Shown piece after piece: positions 49,782 to 58,302 of a stretch of DNA of 64,000 nt. The stretch is from Moelleriella libera RCEF 2490 (Eukaryota > Ascomycota > Sordariomycetes > Hypocreales > Clavicipitaceae): NCBI GenBank assembly GCA_001636675.1, contig AZGY01000018.1:249527-313526 (forward strand), written 5' to 3'. The translations under genes and the position numbers were made by a program. The notes under the pieces are model-generated. The model ran no database searches and had not been told where the DNA came from. It saw nothing but the letters and a program-made list of their open reading frames with translations. The number at the start of each line of letters is the position of its first letter. Position 1 is the stretch's first letter.

Positions 49782-49880
49782 TGATTGCTTCAACTTGGGC
49801 CTTCAGATCCTCTCAGCCACCTCTTGTCAATTCCCCCCAGGCTTCTGGGTCAATCACTCTGCCGTCCAATTGCAATCATA

Positions 49881-51206
49881 ATGTCTCGAACAAGATCGAA
49901 ACGACCTGCTGATACGCAAGCCACGGAAACCGCAGAATCGACCCTGAAGTCAAAGTACGCGCTGACCCCGAGTCCAGGGCCTGCGCCGCATCTCTTCATA
50001 CTGCCCAAAGACGCAGGTGCACAATCTCGCATCGTTACATTGCCTCATCCCCGAAATGGTCAACCATCGCGGTATCTTGTCTGTCCCGAGACGGGAATCT
50101 ATGAATTTACTTCGATATCGGCTCCGAAACCCGCCCCGAGAAGTTGGCTGATCGAAACTGAAGCGATTTCCCAGGACGGAAACTCGGCCAACAATGACGA
50201 GGCAAACACACATGCAGAGATGATATCAGCGTCAGAACTCTATGTGGCAACTCCGTTCGATCCCTTGTTTCTCGTACTGCCAGCGTTGGCAGAAGCCAAG
50301 GTGGCCAAGGGGTCTGAGGAGAAGAGAAGGATGTTTCTATCTAGCGACGATCATCTGGACAAGCTTCTTGAGGAAAAGTCGCACCTAGCCGATCTTTTAC
50401 TGTGGGCCACAACAAGAAACCTGATAGAGTCAAGGATAGAGGCAGTCTGCGACACTGTCGATGCCGGAGACGAAAAGATGTTTCGCATCAACGAAAAAAA
50501 GCTGCTCACGACTTTGCGCGAGAAGGCGAAGCGCATGGGCGAAGGCAGCCTGCCGCCAAGCCTAGAAGAGAAATTCGTCAAAAGCACGTTAGACGCGCCA
50601 ATACTCCTGCAGAAACGAGACGCCAAGCCCCTCCTGTCCCACGAGGCGGTTGAGACGAGCCTCGAATCGACAGTCTCTACACTCGTCACGGATGCTGGCA
50701 ATTCACAATCTACGTTGGCCTCGACGACTCCTAGTTCGCCAACCATTTCACAGCCTTCGACTGCGACAACGTCCATGACTGGTGAAAGTCTGGCTGAAGA
50801 CGTTGCCATGACTGCAATTCAGGCTAGCCCAGAGATAATTAATCTTCAGAGGCTTCGTGTCGCCTTTGACTTTATATGTTGCCGATACGTTCCGCCAGCT
50901 ATCGCAGAGCGGTTGAAAACGCAGCTCCGTCAAGTGGAAGTCAGCTCGGTTGACTTCGCACCGTTGGATGACTACCTCGCCAGACTGGCCGAGTTAAGAG
51001 CTGAAGCTGTGGTAGCAAGCTCAGCCGTCGATTATTCGCGAAAGAGATTCTTGGACGAAGAACAAGAAGAGCTCAGGGCAGAGAAGAAGAGAAAGCTGGA
51101 AGAAGAGAAGAAGCGCAAAGCCAATGAAAGCCGCGGCGTCCGTGATTTGAAAAAGGTCAACACGAGCGGGATGATGAAGCTCAGCCATTTCTTCAAAGCA
51201 AAATAA
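49881..51206 (+). CDS. RNH202: Ribonuclease H2 subunit B
   Basis: Non-catalytic subunit of the RNase H2 complex, which removes ribonucleotides and RNA-DNA hybrids from nuclear DNA. Single exon, 441 residues from MSRTRSKRPADTQ; the frame is open upstream but that part is not conserved-looking. The N-terminal triple-barrel region shows HLFILPKDAG and SRYLVCPETGIYEF. The family core follows with SELYVATPFDPLFLVLPAL, LIESRIEAVCDTV and MFRINEKKLLTTLREKAKRM. After a Ser/Thr-rich linker comes the helical part LRVAFDFICCRYVPPAIAERLKTQL, then a KRKLEEEKKRK stretch. The end, MMKLSHFFKAK, fits a PCNA-interacting (PIP) box lacking the usual first Gln. Divergent with MCM10, tail-to-tail with DUO1 (93 bp between stops). 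Confidence 0.92.
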   Translation: MSRTRSKRPADTQATETAESTLKSKYALTPSPGPAPHLFILPKDAGAQSRIVTLPHPRNGQPSRYLVCPETGIYEFTSISAPKPAPRSWLIETEAISQDGNSANNDEANTHAEMISASELYVATPFDPLFLVLPALAEAKVAKGSEEKRRMFLSSDDHLDKLLEEKSHLADLLLWATTRNLIESRIEAVCDTVDAGDEKMFRINEKKLLTTLREKAKRMGEGSLPPSLEEKFVKSTLDAPILLQKRDAKPLLSHEAVETSLESTVSTLVTDAGNSQSTLASTTPSSPTISQPSTATTSMTGESLAEDVAMTAIQASPEIINLQRLRVAFDFICCRYVPPAIAERLKTQLRQVEVSSVDFAPLDDYLARLAELRAEAVVASSAVDYSRKRFLDEEQEELRAEKKRKLEEEKKRKANESRGVRDLKKVNTSGMMKLSHFFKAK

Positions 51207-51299
51207 AGCTGTCCTGGTACATACATGGGTATCTCAGTTGGCGGTATGCGCCAGGAGTTGGCGGGTCTACAGCGTAAGAAGGGCGACCGGAGGCGCAAT

Positions 51300-52074
51300 T
51301 TACCGCGCCGCTCGTGAACGAGCCCGCGTTCGGGTCGCCCCCGTCCCTCGGCCGATGGCGGACGCACCACGAGCCCTCGATGACCTCACTGTTGGGGGAT
51401 CTGGCAGTCGGCTTGCCATTGTGGTGCTCCGAGTCGCAATACGTCCCCGTGTCCGCAGGCTCCTGGTACCTCGAACGCCCCTCGACGTGGATGGGGCCAG
51501 TCTCCTGGCTGTTTCCTCCTCTTCTCGCCGCCGCCGCAGGTCCTCCCGTCTTTGCTCTTCCTCGACCGCTTGTCGCTCGGCAGCGCGCTGCCTCTCTATT
51601 GCCTCGGCCTCCTGTTCAGCCAAGTCTTCCGTTGCGCCCTTCCAGTCGGGATGTAGGAGCAGGCGTTGATTATGCTCTGTTTGCGAAAGCATTCTCGTCC
51701 ACGTCTGTAGCAAGGTTGATGCATTCGCAACGGTCTGTGCGACAATCTATCATTGCTTCGTGTTAGGACTTGGCGACTTTGGAAACCGTTTCCTTTTTCT
51801 TTGGAGGGGGTCTTACTTGCATGTTGCCTCCGGCACGACCGAGAGTGGCCAGCAAGCCCTCGATGGACTCGTTGACCTGCCTCACGCCCTCCAACTCTTT
51901 GCGCAGTACATCCTCTCTGCTCCTACTATCTGATTGAGGCGCCCGACCTGACGGGGTGCTGCGAAGTTTGGGTGTTTTTGGTGTCTTGGGCGTCTTCGGA
52001 CGGGCGGTCAGTTGAGCGTCCTGGGACGGGGAGGCCCAAATGTCCGAGCCGGTGAAGGTGGTGTCTTCTGCCAT
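51300..52074 (-). CDS. DUO1: DASH/Dam1 complex subunit Duo1
   Basis: Component of the ten-protein DASH ring that couples kinetochores to spindle microtubules. Two exons, 52074-51817 and 51734-51300; intron 82 bp with a CTAAC branch site. The product is 230 residues. N-terminal SDIWASPS is followed by a TPKTPKTPK repeat, which offers CDK-type sites. The Duo1 core is VLRKELEGVRQVNESIEGLL, then NMQTVANASTLLQTWTRMLS across the splice, then QTEHNQRLLLHPDWKGATED. After it comes a charged coiled-coil-like region (ERQRAAERQAVEEEQRREDL) and an Arg-rich tail with RGVRGTRSLRTRGR, as in other filamentous fungi. Divergent with the gene at 53158 across a promoter holding G1/S-type boxes. Confidence 0.93.
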
Positions 52075-53157
52075 GATGGGGCCCGATGTCGAGCTGCACA
52101 GTCTGCCCAGCTTTCGCCCGTGGTGAGATGCACATCAATGTTGGGAAGCCGTCAACAGTTGGTAGAGGGATTAAGCGATCGAGTCCCCAGACTGCTCTCC
52201 GCCCCGAGCTCCACTGAATGCTTTGAGTTGCGCCTCTACAAAAAGGGCTGTTTTATGTCGTGCCTCCCGCGGAAGACGATCTGTTGAAGCGGGCGAACAA
52301 AGTAAATACTAAGCTAGGTAGACTACAGTGGCTTGTGGTAGACTTTGCCAAATCGATGCTGTGGCTTCGATGTTATTATGTGACCCAAGATGTGGCGCAG
52401 GGGCAGAATGGCCTTCCACGATCACGTCATGAGACACTCAGTAGCCAGACGACTGCCGCAAGCCAAGTACAGTTCCATTCAAACGCACAGGCCAGCGTTT
52501 AAAGGGCAGCTCCGAGTCGCTTTATGCAAAAGCCTCTCATTGGTCGCATCTGTCGCGAAACGGACGCGTCCATCTGCTCGCTCGGGAGCAACGCGCTGTG
52601 GCCACTCAATCCAAAGGTGGGGCTTTTGCGCAGTGCGTCGCGGCGGTACAGCAAACAGCAGCGGCCGGGGACAGGAAAGCAGGGGGGCTGGTGGTGCCCG
52701 CCCACATGCCAGCCACCCACCTCCCAGTCATTTACTTTGCTTGCATCACCGTCTAGTGCCATGAATGAAGAACCCTTCTCTTCCCATGCCTCACCACTTT
52801 TCATACTCTGAACCCAAGCTTCACCATCGGCATTGCGCGCGCGCGTCGCATTCGTCATCCCGCGTCGCTCCATCGGCCCTAGTCTTCGTCGCCGTCGCCT
52901 CGATTTTCACATCTTTGTTGTTTAGTATTACCTGACCGCCCTTTGCTCCTTCGGTCCAATCTTGGCCACGATCCTGTTCGTCCCGAGTGCTCCCGCCCTT
53001 CGCAATTGGCAGCGTCCGGGCACCGGTTTCTTTGCTATTGACGGTCCGGCACCTCGCTTGAATCCCCAGTTAGAGGGCCGTCGCGCGCACCACACGCATC
53101 TCGCCACAAGCCCTTGTCTTGCTTTCGGCCGGTCAGAAACGTCTGCACCGCCTCAAC
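52075..53157. promoter_or_regulatory. Bidirectional promoter between DUO1 and the TP/SP-rich gene
   Basis: The two genes start 1083 bp apart in opposite directions. No coding segment is supported between them. A composite CGCGAAA/ACGCGT site sits near the middle. From about 52.8 kb the plus strand becomes C/T-rich, consistent with the leader of the plus-strand gene. Confidence 0.65.
52554..52569. promoter_or_regulatory. Composite CGCGAAA and ACGCGT cell-cycle site
   Basis: CGCGAAA (SCB/E2F-like) at 52554-52560 is followed after three bases by ACGCGT (MCB) at 52564-52569. Both are targets of the Swi4/Mbp1-Swi6 family. Located 480 bp from the DUO1 start and 589 bp from the other gene's start. 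Sequence match only. Confidence 0.5.
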
Positions 53158-54548
53158 ATGGCCTTTGCTGCCGAGCCAGCTGGCGCTCAAACGCCGCCGC
53201 CGCCCACGGAGCAAATTCACACACCTCCTGCACCTCGCTTCGGCTATCACGATAGCTGGGAACCCTTCGCTCCGCGCAAATCTGCCCGCCTTTCGTCCCA
53301 GCGTGCAGCAAACAGGACGCCCTCCCCACGTCCATCCGCCCGCCAGCAAGCTCCGTCCTCCCGCATGCCCAAAAATTTCATCTTGGGCAGCGATGCTCCG
53401 ATGGCTTCGCCGATGTCCTCCCCCCGCAAAAGATCACACTCCGCCCTCGAAGCTCGCCAACATGCATCCGCTTCCTTGACGGCTGAAGGCACTGCCCAAG
53501 CTGCCGCAGCACTGGGACTCGGGATTGAGACAAACGTGCAGAGACCAGCAAGCACGTCGCTCTCGCATGCCACAGGCATGCTTCCGACTCCGTCCAAAAC
53601 GCCACAAAAGCCGCCGAACCAAAAAACGGCCGCCAGCATACAATCATTTGCGCGAAACCTTTTCGCAGCCGAGTCAGAAGAGATGCCATTTACTCCAGGG
53701 AGACGATCGAGAAAGCATTCTGAGCCCACCATGAAGGCCAAAGCTGAGGAAGTCGCCATCGAGATATTCACCGACTCCCACGATCGCGTTCCCGAGAAAG
53801 ACAGCAGTGAGGCCAACCCTTTCTTCAGCGAGCCAGCTGAGGAGCCAAGCAAGAGACGTAGCAACAGGAGATGGGTCAACATCCCTGGCCAAGGCCTTCA
53901 GCCAGTGGTAGAAGCTTCTGGACAAGACGAGGGCATGATCCATATTCCTGGCGAAGGCCTACAGGCAGTGAAAGATGCCTCTGCACGGGACGACGGAATG
54001 ATTTGTGTTTTGTGAGTTGCATAATTCTGCCCGGTGATATGGCCAAGTTTTGGTGGACTAACTTCTGTCTCAGCCGCGGAAAAAAATATTTCTGCAAGTT
54101 CGACGACCAAGACGAGAACCGAGAGCAGGGTGGGATTGGCGAGGATGTTGAACCACGGCTCGAGCGGCCTCTCACCCGTGCCTCCGTGAAGCCACGCCTT
54201 TTGTTCCCTCCAAAAAAGCCGTCTGCAGCGGATGAAGATGATGAAGAGGCCACGACCGATATAGAAGACATGAACATGGTGGACATTGCGCCACAAACGC
54301 CGACCAAGTCGAAGACGGTGATTGCCAAAACCCCAGACGCGCCGAGATTTGCACCAGCCTCGCCCCCGCAGACAAAGCGAACAACACGTTCGACGAACAA
54401 GCTATCAGACACGCCAATGAAGGTTCCAGGCAGAAAGAGCCCCTTCGATTCTTGGCCACGCACCAAGGAGCCGCAACACCAGTCGTCAGCGCCGAAGAGG
54501 GCCGGCGAGAGTCTGCATTCAACAACTGCCAAGAAGAACCGTGCTTGA
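53158..54548 (+). CDS. TP/SP-rich nuclear-type protein with FRGKK motif, function unknown
   Basis: Reconstructed 442-residue protein, exons 53158-54011 and 54074-54548; intron 62 bp with a CTAAC branch site. The junction makes GMICVFRGKKYFCKFDDQ, a short block I believe is conserved in fungi. No enzymatic domain is visible. Landmarks: many SP/TP sites (for example GMLPTPSKTPQKPP, MPFTPGRRSRKH), an FTDSHDRVPEKD stretch before ANPFF, SKRRSNRR, then LTRASVKPRLLFPPKKP and DEEATTDIEDMN. The composition suits a CDK-regulated nuclear protein. A 21-residue tandem duplication (242-262 and 263-283) precedes the FRGKK motif. It shares a promoter with DUO1. I cannot name the family; a CDK-inhibitor or G1/S-regulator role would be speculation. 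Confidence 0.83.
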
Positions 54549-55482
54549 ATGATGCTTGGGTCCGGCGAAGCCTTATTTGTTTTAATTTCTTAAGGTACAG
54601 GTTGGAAAGGTTGGGCGGAGTATCTTGCACATTTCATCCGGCTGAGCGTAGCCTTGTCAGAGCGATACTGGCGAGGAACTAAATCTGGAGTTTTGAGACG
54701 ATGGGAATTCGTGAGCACGGCTTATGATGGTCGGTTTGCTCCCGCTCGCCACGCATTTGTCTCAAATACCTGTCCCCTGTTCAAGTGCAGTGCATACTGG
54801 GCAGCCTGGGGAGGATCAGTAAAGCGGCTTCATTTATTCTGTTGACTTGTTGAATTTATCACGGCGTTTCGAGGACCTGGAGAGCGAGGCAACGAGGAGA
54901 ATGCTCGCGGCTCGCGCAGGGACAAGGGTCATTATAGGGCTGTTTTTTATTCCTGCAGAATCATGAGGCATTGGATTCTAGTTGTGAAATAAGTGAAAAT
55001 ACTTGAGGATAATGTTTGTTATCCTTACGGAGTTGTGAGGCATTGCGTCCCAGGTGTGACAAGAGAAGCCAGATCTTGGCGACAGAGCTTTTCGTTTCTA
55101 CCTATACTAATCACGATAATAGCAAGTTGGCTCGAAATTGTATTTTCCAAGGCGCAGGCGTAGCCCTTGCGATTTCTTTGTAAAATGCCGCGCGAATTGC
55201 TAGAGGGTCCGGATTATTGCCCCTCGTCTCCATCTGAGGCCCGCCCCCGCCAACCCACCCTGCACTTGCTTGGGGATGTCAATGGCCTGATCAAGCGATT
55301 TGGTTTTCTTTTTTTTTTTCGGATGGAGCGAAATCGGAGGCTGCCGATCGTGGAAGAATAATTCTGGCGATTGGTAGCTACTAGCGGCGGCTGGCGCTCT
55401 GCATCAGTCTTCTTCACTCTTCCTTCCCTTGACTCCTGCGCATATCGAATACATCTTGTGGACTTACGTGCTCACAACCAGC
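54549..55482. other. Intergenic region with an imperfect ~29-bp direct repeat
   Basis: No gene seen. It contains the 3' flank of the previous gene and the promoter of the PBY1-like gene. Two similar ~29-bp segments starting GAGGCATTG lie at 54965-54993 and 55037-55065. Confidence 0.5.
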
Positions 55483-58302
55483 ATGCACATTCTTGTTACC
55501 AACGATGACGGGCCGCCGTCGGTGCAATCCTCGCCGTACATTCGACCCTTTGTGAAGCAGCTCCAAGACGCTGGGCACACGGTGTCCGTCTGTCTGCCAA
55601 ACACTCAGAGATCATGGATCGGCAAGGCTCACATGATTGGACAAACTCTCAGACCGACATACTACACGCCCTCGGCCACGGTCCACGGCGAGGAGGCACA
55701 AGGCACAACACATTCCCGGCCACAAGCTCTGAGCTCCGCAGAAGAAGATGAGGAGTGGGTGCTCGTCGACGGCACACCTGCCTCATGCGTGCAGATTGGT
55801 CTCTACCACTTCTTCCAAGACCGCGGTCCCATCGAACTTGTCGTCAGCGGACCCAACTACGGCCGCAACACAACATCCGTTTTTGCACTCAGCTCCGGAA
55901 CCTTGGGCGCCGCGCTCGAAGCCGCCGTATGCAAGAAGAGGTCGATCGCGCTGAGCTTCGCCTTTTTCTCGAGGAATCACGATCGAGACATTATAGATGC
56001 GGCATGCCGACACAGCGTCAAGGTTATCGAGGCGCTGGCACGGCAGTGGCCCAGCGATGGGAGTGCGGATTTGTACAGCGTGAATGTGCCGCTCGTGGAG
56101 GGCGTAGCAGACAGGGAGCACAAGACGCTGTGGGCGGACATGCTGCAGAATTACTGGCAGGAGGGGAACAGCTGCTTCGAGGAGATCGAGGACAGTGCTG
56201 ACGACCCGACCGAGGAGGAGGCGAGGATTCGTGCGGAAGAGGCGTCGAGTGGCGATCTTGACGCCGTTAGCGACAAAAACAACAGCTCCAATAAGGCTGG
56301 CAACGGCGGAGGCGACATGGGCACTTCAAAGACGAGATTCAAGCACAAGCATTTCAAGTGGGCGCCTAGGCTCACGGATGTCTACCACAGCGTCGACTTG
56401 GCTGGGCCCAGCATGGATGGACGTATCGTTCGTGACGGACATACATGGTGAGTGAGATGCCCCTGAAGACCGCCCTTTTCTTCCTATACTTGTTTCCGAA
56501 CATGGAATACTGACCAGGAGCATTTCAAAAAACCATAGTGTCACCCCCATGAAGGCCAATTTTGCTGTTTCACGCACTGTCAGAGCTGGGACTGAGTTTC
56601 AATTGTAAGTCGACTCATACATTGTTGCTCTTGAAGTGTGAAAGCGTTGGCGCCTAGGCCTTGCAAGATGCGGCGGCGCGGACAAGCTTCCAAAAGCAGC
56701 GCGAACATGTGTTGCGGCCATCATTTCGGCCTCTTATCGCACAGCTGGAGCATACATAGATGACGATTGTGTGCGTTTGCTTGTCTTTAAGAACAGTATC
56801 TTACCATTGCTCCATGTCTCTGTCTTCCTCAATATAGTTCTTCAACAAGCACAGCAAATTCCGAGACTGGTGTGCTCTCATCAATTGCAATACGCCATAG
56901 GAAAGAAGAAGAAGAAGGCAGGGGTAGAAGAGAAAACTCAGCAGAAAAAGAAAACCTGCAGGTCCAAGCCATCATCGCCTACGAAGACCCCTACGTACAG
57001 CCCCTCATCATTTCGGCGCTCAAGGCGGTCTTCCCACAAGATGAACTCGTTCAGCTAGTCACCAGTACGCTGATGCCTGGATCCTCTTCCGACTCATTCT
57101 CCATAGCATCTCTGCTCGAGTCCTCTGAGCGCAGCACGAGCGGACGGACACTGCAAATCATGCCCTACGAGTGTATCGATTTCGAGTTTGCAGCGTCCCA
57201 TGCCAAGAGCTGCCTCATCAACAGCTACATGTTCCGCAAGGCCCTGATACGGAAGCACTTTCTCTCCGCAACAGTGGACCACTGGGTCGCCAAGAAGCCT
57301 GACACGCCGCTCAAGAGACACGTCAAGAGGAGCGAGGCATTTGAGGTCGACTATGCCGAGTTCTTGGACGATGCACTCGTGGAAGCGTTCGATCTGCGGG
57401 AGAGCATGGAGCGCAACGCTGCTGCTGCTGCTATAAACGGTCATGACAAGAGCCAGCGGGAGTGGTGGATTCTCAAGCCAGGCATGAGCGACCGCGGTCA
57501 GGGCATCAGGCTCTTCAGCACCATGGAGGAGCTACAGGCTATTTTCGACGGCTGGGAAGCTGCGGCGCCGTGCTCGGAGGAAGACAGCGATGTCGACGAT
57601 GACGATGACGGTGACGGCGGCGGTAGAGAAGCACAAAGTGGCGGGGACAAGGACGGCGACTACATCACTACATCGCACCTGAGGCACTTTGTGGCCCAGC
57701 CTTACATCCACCCGCCTCTACTCCTCTCGTCGGACCAGCGCAAGTTCCATATCCGCACGTATGTCCTCTGCGCCGGCAGCCTCAGCGTCTACGTCTACAG
57801 ACACATGCTTGCTCTCTTCGCCGCCAAGCCCTACACAGCCCCGTGGGACGGTCCCGAGGACACCGAGTCTTTCCTCACAAACACCTGTCTCCAGGACTCA
57901 CCAAACGAGACTTCGGTCCGCCGCTTCTGGGACCTGCCCCTGCCCAGCGAGCAGCTGGAGAGCATCTTTGACCACATCTGCGTCGTCACCGGCGAGATTT
58001 TCGAAGCCGCGGCCGTCGCCATGCCTCTCCACTTCCAGACCCTCCCCAATGCCTTTGAGGTGTTTGGCCTTGACTTCATGGTGGACGAGCAGCGGCAGAC
58101 CTGGCTTCTCGAGGTGAATGCCTTCCCGGACTTTAGGCAGACGGGACTGGACCTGGAGGATATCGTCGAGGGATTCTGGCGGGGTGTCATGAGAAAAGGG
58201 GTGGCGACTTTCTTCAAACTGCCTGTTGGGGAACAAGAGCAGGAAGAGAATGGCGACAAAGACATGGTCGCCGTGAGAAATATTGATCTGGGAAGGAGGT
58301 GA
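55483..58302 (+). CDS. PBY1: PBY1-like SurE-tubulin tyrosine ligase fusion
   Basis: Reconstructed 838-residue protein, exons 55483-56447, 56518-56604 and 56838-58302; introns 70 and 233 bp. Yeast Pby1 (753 residues) has the same order and associates with P-bodies and the decapping machinery. The N-terminal SurE nucleotidase-like domain has HILVTNDDGPPS, VSGPNYGRNTT and SSGTLGAALEAA. An acidic insert with DPTEEEARIRAEE lies near 250-285. The splice restores GHTWSISKNHSVTPMKANF. The C-terminal TTL ATP-grasp domain has IIAYEDPYVQPL, WWILKPGMSDRGQGIRLF, KFHIRTYVL and the metal-binding end FGLDFMVD and WLLEVNAFPDF. A second acidic run (DSDVDDDDDGDGGG) sits in the TTL domain. The exon 2-3 junction (FQF-SSTSTANSETG) is the least certain; two separate genes are possible but less likely. 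Confidence 0.87.

Larger units (their letters stand above)
49414..49880. promoter_or_regulatory. Bidirectional promoter between MCM10 and RNase H2B
   Basis: The two start codons point away from each other across 467 bp, so the space must drive both replication genes. It contains two ACGCGT boxes 31 bp apart, annotated separately. Confidence 0.75.

Noticed and set aside
56838..58302. Separate tubulin-tyrosine-ligase gene
   Set aside because: No good ATG at the domain start; a frame-preserving splice to the SurE exons reproduces the Pby1 architecture. Kept as an alternative in the gene entry.
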